DNA of 64,000 nt from Gracilariopsis chorda (Eukaryota > Rhodophyta > Florideophyceae > Gracilariales > Gracilariaceae): the NCBI GenBank assembly GCA_003194525.1, contig NBIV01000080.1, forward strand, positions 1 through 64,000, in the 5' to 3' direction. Position numbers and translations under genes: made by a program. The notes under the pieces are model-generated. The model was not told the origin of the DNA. It did not search any database and saw nothing but the letters and a program-made list of their open reading frames with translations. Each line of letters opens with the position of its first letter. Within the stretch, counting starts at the first letter, position 1. Shown in pieces: positions 9,536 through 19,417 of the stretch.

Positions 9536-10368
9536 TGAAGTGCAACGCCCTCAGGGAGGGATTCCTGGTACTTGATCGTTTTCCCGATATTATCGGTTGT
9601 GTAGTGTGTATATGAAGTACGCCCCACAATGGTGGGTATGGACACGTGGGACACGGTTTTGGGTCAATTGGCCGTTGGCCACAGTAGTGGATGTTGCCAC
9701 GAAATGTGGAGTATTTTAGTTAATAATATTTATTATTTTCACACCCATTTCTGGGAAGCTAGTACTTAGTGCGACGGCGCACTGCCGTCGCACCAGTAAA
9801 CCTTCCCCAACAAGGGACCCCAACCTGGGGAGTTGGCTATAGTTGTTACCGCTTGCGCGCGTACTCTACTCCTCCTTGGAGGGAAACGCCGTAAACCACG
9901 GGACATCTAACCCCCTTGCACATCTAAAGAAGCCCATCCTTGGGAGTATAATTGTTCCAATCATATTGGTGTTTCGCCCTGTATAGGGAGTCCTGTCCAC
10001 CGGCATTGCCGTATCTGTTCGTCGCTCTCGCGACTCACATCGTCCTCTCTTCCTCCTCTTCGCCCTTACTTTTTCCCCTTTTTAGGGTAGCACCTCCCGC
10101 TATCCGCGGCCCTCGTGTGCGCATCCGCTAACACACCCCCACTTACGTTTACGTGGAAACATACCTCTACTGAGGATCAAACCCCGCTCACGCGGATACC
10201 GATTCTTCGCCTTCACCTCCCTGCGCGAGTGGCGACAGGTGTCCCTGGTCTTACAAACCGGCTTCGCCGTGACACCTCTGGGAGGGCTCTACCCAACTGG
10301 GTTCAACTCGTGAGAGGAAGATCCCGAACGTCTTTCGGTGTTTTTCACCTTCAGGGCATTGCACCACA
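9536..10368 (+). repeat. Solo LTR of the chromovirus family inserted in the transposase
   Basis: This 833-bp copy is flanked by perfect 5-bp duplications GTGTG at 9531-9535 and 10369-10373. Removing the LTR and one duplication joins the transposase halves in frame, giving MYANNNTPLAKTCLLDL on the minus strand. It has no adjoining internal region, so it is a solo LTR, normally left by LTR-LTR recombination. It is about 27 bp longer than the copy at 8129, with a T/C-rich insertion near 10050-10075 and a small one near 10148. Confidence 0.95.
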
Positions 10369-10660
10369 GTGTGTTGTTATTGGCGTACATTTGCACCATT
10401 TATACGATGTCACGTTCTTCATTGTCGGATAACACTTTTGGCCTGCCTGGTTTGTTCATTTTCAGACATATCTGTTCTGCGGATGTTGGTATGACATCGT
10501 TGGTTACGTTGAGCCATTTGATATAAGTATTTTGTATGCGATACCAAAGAATTCCATATTCCTCAGCAAATTGATGGTAAGAACTGCCATGTGTGAATCT
10601 TTCAAACAACGCCTTCTGAAACCATTGCTAGAGAGTGGGTGGACTGGAAGAAGAAGCCAT
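10369..10660 (-). pseudogene. pogo-like transposase, N-terminal fragment
   Basis: Reading leftwards from ATG at 10660, the frame encodes a helix-turn-helix of the Psq/CENP-B N type (FERFTHGSSYHQFAEEYGI, later NKPGRPKVLSDNEERDIV). It continues into the fragment at 8940-9535 once the solo LTR is removed. Two in-frame stops show that it is dead: TAG about ten codons after the start and TAA just after DIV. The element's own terminal repeats were not recognised on this side. Confidence 0.82.
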
Positions 10661-11689
10661 TGTGGTGTGCCGTTAGTTGGGACGAACGGAACGATTTCAC
10701 AGATTGCTGGCCATTTTTACTCGCGAATTGGTTTCCGTTGTGGTTTTTTTCGCGGTATATGTCTCTTCAGAAGATTTTGTTGAGATCGAGATTGAATGAG
10801 GGAGTTAAGTTGAGGTTTATAGTCGGTTGACTTTATCGTAAAGCATATGAGCATTGCTTATGAATTTGGAAGGACCTGTCTTTCTCACACCATATCTTGT
10901 AAACTACTCATATGAATTTGCTTGCTTTACGCCCATCGGGAGGCTTCGAGTCTTATAGTGTCCACACTAGAATGTGAAAGGGATCTTCACATTTGTTTTA
11001 CCATGGCTCGGACTTTTGTGACGGAGAATACGGCTCAGAGAGGCTTGCAACACAGAAACCTGGCCTATCATCTTCATCTTTGATTTTAGTGATTTGGACA
11101 GCTGGTGGCATTTGGTACCGAAGGGTTACTAAGGGTAATTGGAGTTTACCGCGTACGACCGCGTCCACATTGTGGTGGACTCCACAGGCACTGGGGGTGC
11201 TGGCGATCAGCGGCTAATGCATAGCAATTCAAATTGAAGAAATGAAGTTAAATACTGAACAAATGTAGCATATCTGTAATACAGATTCTGTATAGATCAC
11301 TGTCACGTTTTCTGGCGTATCTGGTCACTTTGCACTCGCACCAGCTTTCCTCCTTGGACAACCAGAGCATTTTCAAGCCCTACCTGTTGGGAACGTTAAC
11401 AGATGACGTTTGTAATTCGAACACTAAGGACCACAACAGGACAACGCCAGCACCATGCCGCATTCTCAAACAAAGCACACTCGTCTGGATACTTGAGAAG
11501 TCGCTTAGATATCTGAATCCCCATAGCGTCTTCTTATCAACTGCTGTTTATCGCTCAGTCTGACTACTTCCAGATTGCCATGGGCTTATTCGAACTTTGT
11601 AGTACTCTCTAAATCTGGATCTATCACTTAACTCGAAATATAGCAGGCAACCCTGCTTGCAGTGCTTATATTTTCAACTGCTCGGTCAG
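10661..11689. other. Non-coding stretch with no recognised gene
   Basis: This is probably the 5' flank of the dead transposon and older intergenic DNA. The only structure noted is an imperfect inverted pair, AATGTGAA / TTCACATT, near 10973-10998. No open frame longer than about 75 codons shows a recognisable motif. Confidence 0.5.
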
Positions 11690-12420
11690 ATGACGGCGCC
11701 AGATGCATTCATAATGAAGATACATGTCCTTGTGCAGAAATAGAATAGTCTGGACGATGTTTGAAGAATCAAGCTAATGGAACATGTCTGCTTGGTGATT
11801 GTGTTTTTCCTATCGTTCTGATTGTCTCGGATACGAAATACGTCGGAGATCAACGTGCAGATTGCACACTGTGGATTCTAGCGTACTTTCGAGCGAAATT
11901 GTATTGTTCCCATGCACACGCACGGGGGACGCAGGCACGTGCTCCTTTTTCGGTCACGTACTCAATACAGCCGAAGCTGCAGGGAATGCATTTGGTTGAA
12001 GTAAGCAACGCATATTTTGACGTTACTGCTCACGGTAAGGAGGCTGATGAACTGCTTGCCGCTTTCGAAGCGGACTTGGCGGTTGTTGCGCAGTCTCTAG
12101 CTTCATCCAAAGGGCACGAGCAGATTGAAACGGTGCCTGACATGAAGAGCATTGAATTGGGCGTGATGGAAGTCACAAAGCACGTATCCAAATCCAGGAG
12201 TGAAGCTCTCGCAGTAAACGCGGAGATCGCGTAAGTCGGTCAAGCAAGGGAAAATGTGGCGAGGCTGAAAGCAGAAGCCGAAAGCGCGGATGACAAAGCA
12301 CGAACAGCGGAGAAGTATCTTCCAGATGAGGTAAATCAGTCCGCAAGAGAGCAGAGAGAATGCACCATTGAAAGCGAAATTCGACATATACACCGAGGAA
12401 CGCAAGAATAAGAGCGTACA
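11690..12420 (+). pseudogene. Decayed copy of the secreted Cys-rich coiled-coil gene at 54596-55588
   Basis: Pieces in two frames match the intact gene in order: a DTCPCAE-like stretch, GTCLLGDC, SDCLGYEIRRRSTC, GTCSFFGHVLNTAEAAGNAF, then a charged helical tail (VTKHVSKSRSEALAVNAEIA, RENVARLKAEAES). The counterparts in the intact protein are DSCPCSQ, GMCLLGEC, CDCLGYTMCKRTKC and QCTAFDHMLDTLDAAENAL. In-frame stops near 11745, 11999 and 12232 and frame switches show that it is non-functional. No signal peptide remains. The orientation is opposite to the intact copy. Confidence 0.72.
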
Positions 12421-13511
12421 CGCAGAAAAAACATCATAGTTGAGTCGAATGAACCGGAAGAACGCACGTCAAGGCATTCAAAGCATTCGAAAGTATTGTT
12501 CCAAGGTTGCAGAAATTCGAACGAGAGTTGAACAAAATATCCTGATCGTGATGAAACAAATCGGCGGGTACTCCTCAGAAGCTACAAACTAACCCACAGA
12601 AACTTAGACACTGCAATGATGCAACCTTGATATAGAATCATGGAAAACATGAATAAATTGCAGCGACAACACATGTTCGTTCACCTGCTGAATATAAAGC
12701 TTTGGTGGTAGATGCGATGCCGGTGACAAGGGTTACATATACCGTTCACATGTGTGCGTGTAAACGTGCTAGAGCCCATTAAAATTATTAGATGCTCAAG
12801 CTGATGAGATGGAATGGGTGCCGTAAGACTAATCGATCAAAACGGGGTTGTTTATCCTTGCAGTTGAGCGAGATCAGTCTTGGCCTTCCCTTACATGTTG
12901 ATTTCCTTTCATGTTTCGGACTGTACTTGAATTAGGGAACGTCGTGCTACGAACGTGTTGAGGCCTCTGTAATACCCAAAGTGCAGAGATCTTTGGTTTT
13001 ATCTCGAAAGGGTATTGGTCAGTAAAGTATGTTCTCTTCTGCCAGCTTACCCTCCGATGTTGTTAAGAAGCGTACATGCCGAAGTCAAAAAAAAAGCTTA
13101 GATGGGTAATAGCCCCCTTGTACTTTCGTAGCTCATCCTGTAAATGACAGGTTTGGATGCGCTGGACTGACCCATCCATCTTCTATATGTAGTAATGGTC
13201 ATCAACTACTTTGGCACCACAGCCTCCCAAAAGAAGACTTCGATTACAGCTTCCAAAATAATGTTTCGTACATCTGATGGCTGAAGAAGAATATAGACAT
13301 TCAAGGCAGATTTCTACGGGATGAGGGTTAACCCTTTATCCCTAAGGTATTTCAGGTTCTTTCTTCTTTTCCGGCAAAACCATACATGACAACAAGGACG
13401 CGCTGTAGAAACAGTTATTGTCGCGAAAGATAACACTTGGCTTCGGCAAGCAACGCGCAATTCATCAAAGTCCTTTTCGTTTTACGTCCCACCTGCACTA
13501 GATATCAGGAG
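12421..13511. other. Intergenic, no gene recognised
   Basis: About 1.1 kb of AT-moderate sequence with no convincing open frame, RNA gene or repeat. Its right end is the 3' flank of the ABCF gene. Confidence 0.5.
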
Positions 13512-16307
13512 TCATCTGTTCCACCTTTTTGCATTCATTTCTTTGGTCTTCCCGCTCCGGACCCCGCTCCCTCCATAGCTCTTCTTCCTTTTTTGCTTCC
13601 TATCCATTATCTCTACTGGTTCTTCTATGACGACTTTGGGCGCACTTCTGATTTCCGACACCCCTGGAATAAAACGAGCTTGCAATTTCTCCCTCAGTTC
13701 GTGGTGCTTTTCCATGTACGACTTGTAGTCGCCATCATACAACACGAGCGACTTATCCTCTACGGCCAAAATCTGTGTGGCAACCTGCGAAATTAGGTAC
13801 CGATCATGACTGACAAGCAACAGGGTTCCATCAAAGTGCTGCAGGGCCTCCTCAAGCATTTCCTTTGCGGATATTGAAAGGTGGTTGCCAGGTTCATCAA
13901 GCACAAGAACATTGGCTGGTTCTAACATAATCTTTGCTAGAGCTAGTCTGGCTTTCTCTCCACCACTCAAAGCACCAACTTTCTTCTCAACAGAATCACC
14001 TTTGAACAGAAACTTGCCAAGCAGAGCACGGATTTCTTCGTACGTCATATCCGTCGGCGCAGCCTTCATCAAAGTCTCTAGGACTGTGATTTCCAGATCA
14101 AGAGCATCGGCTTGATTTTGTTCGTAGTAAGCAACTGTAACGTTCGTTAATTCCCTGCATTCAACGGATCCGTTCTGGGGCTTTTCAAGTCCAACTATTA
14201 GTCGAAGCAGTGTGCTCTTGCCACATCCATTGGGGCCTATGAGAGCGATCCTGTCACCGCGCTCTATTGTTATGGATGCATCGTCGAACAAAGTCTTTTC
14301 GGCGTAACCATGGTGCAGGTCTTCGACGACGATACAGTCACGGCCTGAACGAGGCGCATGCGGAAATCTAAACACCAAGGGTTTTCCTTGCCTGGGTGGT
14401 CGGCGAACTATTTGCCCGGTTCGCTCCATTCTTTCGAGCATCTTCTCTCGACTCTTCACCTGACTTGATCGAGCTGCCATATTTCTGTTTCGCTTAATGT
14501 AGCTCTGCTGCTCTTTGATGAATTTCTGCTGACGTTCGTACGCAGACTCCCATGCTTGGCGCTGCTCTCTCTTCAATATGACGTATGTTGTGTAGTTTCC
14601 CGGGTATTCAAATGCCTCACCACTTTCAATATCCACAATCTTGGTGCATACGTTATCGAGGAACTCACGGTCGTGAGATACTACGACCATAGGCAGTTTG
14701 CATTCCTGCAAATAGTCTTCGAGCCATTCCACAGATTCATTATCCAGATGGTTAGAAGGCTCATCAAGCAAGAGCAGATCCGGATCTTGGAGCAGCACCT
14801 TTCCGAGGCCGATCCGAACCTTCCATCCGCCAGAGAATGCCGCAACCAATTTGTCCCCGTCATCTTCTGTGAAGCCTAATCCCGGCATCACCTTGTCAAT
14901 TCTCGCATCTAAATTCCAAACATCGTTTTCCTCACATTGCTCTCTGAGTTCTTCAAACTGATTGAGAAGCGCTTCAAGCTTATCCATATCATCTCCAGCT
15001 TTGGAGACGTCGTCTTCACATTTAGCGTAGTCGGCAGCTAATTTCATTTCTTTCTGAAACGCTGAGTAAAACTCCTCTCTTAACGTGCGTGTTGGATCAA
15101 GTTCATCCACAAACTCTTGGCGCAAAAAGGAAGCCTTGGTCTTTTTGGATGATCTGACAACCTCTCCTGATGTCGGCTTCAGCAAACCTGCAATAATACG
15201 TAGCTGAGTTGTCTTTCCGCAGCCGTTCTCACCGATCAATCCAACCCGTTCCCCAGTTCGAACTCCCCAGGTTACGCCTTGAAGTATGGTTGTATTTCGG
15301 AACACCATGGTTACGTCTTCTAGTCGAACGGAGGTAAACTTCTCTCCACCGGTCCCGTACTTGGCATACTTGACATCTGCGAGACGCCCTTCGTTAGCGT
15401 TACGTTCATTACGACTTTCTCTCATCTTCCTTCGACGTCCTGTTGTGGTGAATGAGCTAAACTGTTTAGAAAAATCTTCAAATTCATGGACTACGTCATC
15501 CTCGGGTTCAAAGCCGTCTTCTACGGTACTTTCAACTTCAGAAGACTCAGAGAGATTGTGCTCATTACTATAATGCACTTCCTCTTCGCTCGCTCCGATT
15601 TGCACTGACTTTGAGTCTGAGTGTTCAGACACACCATTAGAGGATGCAGGTGTCGAGAGGTCTGCTTCAGACAAACTAGCTTCTGGGAACACATCAACAG
15701 CATTCTCCTCTTCATCATGAATGTGTTTCTTTCCTTTGTGCTTCTTCTTCTTCTTAGAATGTTCCGGCGTTTTTGTTGCCAGATCCTCACCTAGAGCTGT
15801 TGAAAGAAGCTCTTCTTGTGAAAGAGAGGATGCAGCAAAGACATCGACAGCGTTGGCATCATCTTCTACCACAGAGCCCTTCTTCACCTTCTTCTTTTTC
15901 TTCTCCTTTTTATCAACGGTTTCAGTAGGCTGTTCACCCATAGCCTGAGCAAGAAGCTCTTCTTGGGACAGAGAGGCGCCTCCGAAGACGTCGACCGCAT
16001 TCACGTCATCATCCACGACGGCGCCTTTCTTCTGTTTCTTCTTCTTCTTTGGAGAGGGCGCCGGCGCAAGCTCGGTGCTTTCCCCCAAGGCAGCTGCTAA
16101 TAATTCTTCTTGTGACATGTTTGTCCCGCCAAATACATCCACGGCATTCTGCTCTTCTCCAGTGGTGGCATTTCGACGCACCTTCTTCATAATTATTGTT
16201 CTCCGCATTGGTCTTTGACACACAGCCGCCACTCCGCGGCGCGCAGCGGCAGTTTTCAGGCATGCTGCCGAGGCAGGGGTGACAAACGAGACCGTAGAGT
16301 CGTTCAT
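13512..16307 (-). CDS. ABCF-family ATPase with N-terminal repeats, probably plastid-targeted
   Basis: The 931-residue protein carries two ABC ATPase cassettes and no membrane domain, as in the ABCF/EF-3/EttA translation-factor family. Cassette 1 has Walker A GENGCGKTT at about 359-367 and ends LLLLDEPSNHLD; cassette 2 has GPNGCGKST, LSGGEKARLALAK and LVLDEPGNHLS, the last differing from the usual DEPTNHLD. A charged linker follows cassette 1. The first 50 residues (SFVTPASAACLKTAAARR) resemble a plastid transit peptide with an early Phe, and ABCF proteins are known in plastids. Residues 54-213 contain four repeats of NAVDVF plus SQEELL separated by Lys-rich spacers, which is not usual for the family. 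The start is ATG at 16307; six upstream codons begin with TTG. It diverges from the TrpRS gene. Confidence 0.9.
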   Translation of the reverse strand: MNDSTVSFVTPASAACLKTAAARRGVAAVCQRPMRRTIIMKKVRRNATTGEEQNAVDVFGGTNMSQEELLAAALGESTELAPAPSPKKKKKQKKGAVVDDDVNAVDVFGGASLSQEELLAQAMGEQPTETVDKKEKKKKKVKKGSVVEDDANAVDVFAASSLSQEELLSTALGEDLATKTPEHSKKKKKHKGKKHIHDEEENAVDVFPEASLSEADLSTPASSNGVSEHSDSKSVQIGASEEEVHYSNEHNLSESSEVESTVEDGFEPEDDVVHEFEDFSKQFSSFTTTGRRRKMRESRNERNANEGRLADVKYAKYGTGGEKFTSVRLEDVTMVFRNTTILQGVTWGVRTGERVGLIGENGCGKTTQLRIIAGLLKPTSGEVVRSSKKTKASFLRQEFVDELDPTRTLREEFYSAFQKEMKLAADYAKCEDDVSKAGDDMDKLEALLNQFEELREQCEENDVWNLDARIDKVMPGLGFTEDDGDKLVAAFSGGWKVRIGLGKVLLQDPDLLLLDEPSNHLDNESVEWLEDYLQECKLPMVVVSHDREFLDNVCTKIVDIESGEAFEYPGNYTTYVILKREQRQAWESAYERQQKFIKEQQSYIKRNRNMAARSSQVKSREKMLERMERTGQIVRRPPRQGKPLVFRFPHAPRSGRDCIVVEDLHHGYAEKTLFDDASITIERGDRIALIGPNGCGKSTLLRLIVGLEKPQNGSVECRELTNVTVAYYEQNQADALDLEITVLETLMKAAPTDMTYEEIRALLGKFLFKGDSVEKKVGALSGGEKARLALAKIMLEPANVLVLDEPGNHLSISAKEMLEEALQHFDGTLLLVSHDRYLISQVATQILAVEDKSLVLYDGDYKSYMEKHHELREKLQARFIPGVSEIRSAPKVVIEEPVEIMDRKQKRKKSYGGSGVRSGKTKEMNAKRWNR

Positions 16308-16989
16308 CTTGCTGACGAGGAGCAACTCTCAATTTCAGTGCGAATGAGTCGACAGTCGGCGCTCCCTGTGACACCGTCAGCGAGGAAATTGACGGAACGA
16401 GGAAAGAAATCTGATAAGCTAGCGGGTGTCCTGCAGAACCGTGCCCGTTCGGAAGAAGCAGAGCTTCAAATAGCGGGCGCGCGTCGGATGGCGGAGAACG
16501 ATGGGCGGGAGCAGGCGGTGGAGGCGGAACAGGTGGAGGGGCATTGCACCGAGCGCGGCGAGATGCGCGCAGCTTGGCGATAGGGAGCGCCGTGGCACGG
16601 GTGCGGGCGAGTGGATGATGTTTTTTGCAAGTTTTGTGGAAGCTTGCGGCGCCGATTGGAAAACGAGTGGGCGCTGTGCCGTCTTTTCTCGACCAAGCAC
16701 ATCGCGACAGGTGGAGCACTTTCTGAGACAATCTCGCCCACCCCGCGCAGGACCGCTCGAGAGCTGTGTGGCCCCGTTGGCCTCGGCCGATTTGCATTGC
16801 CACATTCTGTCCGTCTGCTCGGCTCACAGTAACCCTTTATCGTTATCGTGGGAGCTTTGTTGCTGAGGAGCACCTCGCCCGGGATCAAAAGCGGGGAGGG
16901 GGAAGAGCGACCTTGATGTCCGTCGCGTTCCAGAGGTATTTCGACGTCTGTTGCCATTTTCGTTGGTGTTGCCCAGATTGCCACCCACG
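16308..16989. promoter_or_regulatory. Divergent promoter region, ABCF / TrpRS
   Basis: About 680 bp of GC-rich DNA between two oppositely transcribed starts. Open frames here are short and without motifs. It must hold both promoters; no specific element was recognised. Confidence 0.5.
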
Positions 16990-18156
16990 ATGCTCTCCTT
17001 TGTCTCCATCCCGCTTTCATTTCGCCCCTTATGGCGATGTGGGCAGCCTTTTCGTACAAATTGCTCCTCCCTGCGTCCGCTCATGACCCTAACATCACCG
17101 CAGCAGCAGCAGCAAACAATACCCGCCACTGAGCGGAAGAAGCGCGTATTATCCGGCGTTCAGCCGACCGGTGCGTTGCACCTCGGTAATTACTTGGGCG
17201 CTATACGGCAGTGGACGCGCAACCAAGATCAATATGATAACTTCTTTGTCGTTGTTGATCTCCACGCCATTACGGTTCCCCACGATCGCAAAGTGCTCGC
17301 AGATTGTACTCTGCAGACTGTTGCGTTGTACATAGCATGCGGAATCGATCCGGCGAAGAGCCAGATATTCATTCAAAGTCATGTCAAGGCTCACGCTGAG
17401 CTTACCTGGCTTTTGAACTGCTCCACCCCCGTCGGCTGGCTTCATCGCATGATTCAGTACAAAGAGAAGGCCATCAAGCAAGGTGAGAACGTATCAGTGG
17501 GACTGTTTGACTACCCAGTTCTCATGGCTGCTGATGTGCTGCTCTATCAGCCTGACCTTGTGCCAGTTGGAGAGGATCAGAGGCAGCATATTGAGCTAGC
17601 CAGGGATATTGCCCGTCGATACAACGATATGTACAGCAAGAAGAAGCGCCCGCGAACTTTTAGAGAACCAAAGACGCTTATGCAGACCACCGGCGCAAGG
17701 GTCATGAGCCTGGAGGACGGAACGAACAAAATGTCTAAGAGCGCTGAGAACGACCACTCGCGTATCAATCTTACTGACGATGAGGCCACTATCAAGAGAA
17801 AGATCAAGAAATGCAAGACTGATTCATTTGAAGGGCTCGGGTTTGACAATCCAGAAAGACCCGAGTGCAACAACCTTCTCTCTATCTATCAACTCGTCAC
17901 AAATAAGACAAAGGAAGAAGTCATTGAAGAATGCCAAGAAATGAGATGGGGAACGTTTAAGCCATTGCTCACTGATGCTTTGGTTGATCACATGTCCCCT
18001 ATACGCGCCAGATACAATGAGCTTCTCGAAGATAAGGCTTACCTACGATCAGTGCTGAAAGCTGGTTACGAACGTGCGAGTGAGGAAGCGGAGCAAACTT
18101 TACAAAATGTGAAGAAGGACATGGGGTTCATCCTTCCCTCAGACCTTGGTTACTGA
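16990..18156 (+). CDS. Tryptophanyl-tRNA synthetase, bacterial/organellar type
   Basis: This class I synthetase charges tRNA-Trp. The HIGH-type motif is GALHLGNYLG (about 61-70) and the KMSKS motif is NKMSKS (246-251). The Rossmann core, GLFDYPVLMAADVLLYQ and PVGEDQRQHIELARDIARR are typical of the bacterial TrpRS branch rather than the eukaryotic cytosolic one. The 388-residue protein has about 45 extra N-terminal residues (Arg/Ser/Leu-rich, few acids, then a Gln run), consistent with organelle import. ATG at 16990 is chosen because the longer frame begins with TTG. A second ATG (MTLTSP, residue 32) could give a shorter isoform. Confidence 0.95.
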   Translation: MLSFVSIPLSFRPLWRCGQPFRTNCSSLRPLMTLTSPQQQQQTIPATERKKRVLSGVQPTGALHLGNYLGAIRQWTRNQDQYDNFFVVVDLHAITVPHDRKVLADCTLQTVALYIACGIDPAKSQIFIQSHVKAHAELTWLLNCSTPVGWLHRMIQYKEKAIKQGENVSVGLFDYPVLMAADVLLYQPDLVPVGEDQRQHIELARDIARRYNDMYSKKKRPRTFREPKTLMQTTGARVMSLEDGTNKMSKSAENDHSRINLTDDEATIKRKIKKCKTDSFEGLGFDNPERPECNNLLSIYQLVTNKTKEEVIEECQEMRWGTFKPLLTDALVDHMSPIRARYNELLEDKAYLRSVLKAGYERASEEAEQTLQNVKKDMGFILPSDLGY

Positions 18157-18466
18157 ATAGTTTTGAAGTATCCCATTAACACATTCCTACTAATCGAATC
18201 ACTGCAAAAAGCGCGTCTCCCTGTTGGGGTATGAGTGTTGGGGTAGGATTTTTACGCTCTTCATCTCCTATGATTTTCCATGAAACCCCCTTCTTGTTCA
18301 AGATGAAGGACTCGAGCACGATACAAATATGCTCGAATTATAGTGGACTGAGTGTTAACCAGTGCGGCGGACAGTTTAATATTTACATTACTGCCACTTC
18401 TGCGAAACCATCACATAAGAGTGCAATACTACGAAGAGGAATAGAGGCTACCAATGTTGCGACATC
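18157..18466. other. Convergent 3' intergenic region
   Basis: The stretch between the ends of the TrpRS and carrier genes holds their 3' flanks. No gene or repeat was recognised. Confidence 0.5.
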
Positions 18467-19417
18467 TTATGTTGGTGAATCAGCGGACTGTTCTTCCAGA
18501 CGCCATGTAGCTCGTAGCAACTTAGACGACCTCTCGTAAACAGCAAGGGTTATACCACTGCCCGGTCCTACCCACAATACCCTTGCAGCCACACCGCGCA
18601 TCAGAACAGAGGGCCCTTCCTCTCTCACAAGCCTTCGGAAACATTGCAAAATTGAGTGGTACTTTCGTTCTGAACCTGTGCTTTGCGTCATGAATCGAGT
18701 CTTGATGACATCAAATGGATTCGTTAGAATGGCTGCGATAGCTCCTACAACAAATCCAAGCACTGTGGCTTCCACATCGTTCAGTTCATGTTTTCCAATA
18801 TGGCTTCGATAATGATCCTTGCCAAAACTGAAAAAGCTAAACTGCAGGGCAGTATACGGCACATCGCGAAGCATCGTGGGCCAAAACCCTGACAACAAAC
18901 CTCGAAACCCTTCTGATTTCATGATCGATCGTGCTGCGTGGGCCGTGGACTTGTAGTTCCGTGCTGGACCTAGTCTTGCCACTTGCATGCGTTTGGCGAT
19001 CACTTCAGCCGGGACATAGAAAGGCAGAGCACATATTTCACCGAAAGACGCGCTGGTAAAGTCAATCGCTGCCAACTTTTGTTCATCCATGATACCGTCT
19101 TCACCCCGTCGCTTGATTGCCTTGTATCCGGCGAACATGACAGCATGGGTAGGAATGGTTCCTGCTATCACTGCTCCGAATCCAGCATAGAGTCCCTTCC
19201 TTACCCCTTCTTGTTGTGTGATAAGACGAAACCCATGCAGCATAGATCTGTACTTAAAAGGAGGACCCCGCTGTACATGGAGACGTGATTTCACGGTGTC
19301 GACAGGATGAAGAATCATGTCACAGCAAACTCCAGCCAGTCCACCGGCCAGAAGATCGGCGATTATGGTCCATTTTTCCGATCCTGGACCTGACGATACA
19401 GGTGGCTCCCTCCCCAT
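18467..19417 (-). CDS. Mitochondrial carrier family protein (SLC25), SAM-carrier-like
   Basis: The 316-residue protein has three repeats with the carrier signature P-X-[DE]-X-X-[KR]: HPVDTVKSRL, VPAEVIAKRM and NPFDVIKTRF. It therefore has six membrane helices of the mitochondrial inner-membrane family. The wording of the repeats (AGGLAGVCCDMILHPVDT, VPAEVI, DVPYTALQFSFFSF) recalls S-adenosylmethionine carriers and their fungal relatives, but substrate cannot be assigned from sequence by eye. ATG at 19417. The 3' end faces the TrpRS gene. Confidence 0.9.
   Translation of the reverse strand: MGREPPVSSGPGSEKWTIIADLLAGGLAGVCCDMILHPVDTVKSRLHVQRGPPFKYRSMLHGFRLITQQEGVRKGLYAGFGAVIAGTIPTHAVMFAGYKAIKRRGEDGIMDEQKLAAIDFTSASFGEICALPFYVPAEVIAKRMQVARLGPARNYKSTAHAARSIMKSEGFRGLLSGFWPTMLRDVPYTALQFSFFSFGKDHYRSHIGKHELNDVEATVLGFVVGAIAAILTNPFDVIKTRFMTQSTGSERKYHSILQCFRRLVREEGPSVLMRGVAARVLWVGPGSGITLAVYERSSKLLRATWRLEEQSADSPT

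Noticed and set aside
8869..9654. A single 261-codon minus-strand transposase ORF
   Set aside because: Both ends of this frame are LTR sequence (the N-terminal 42 codons come from the solo LTR and the last 20 from the 3' LTR). Only 8940-9535 is transposase.
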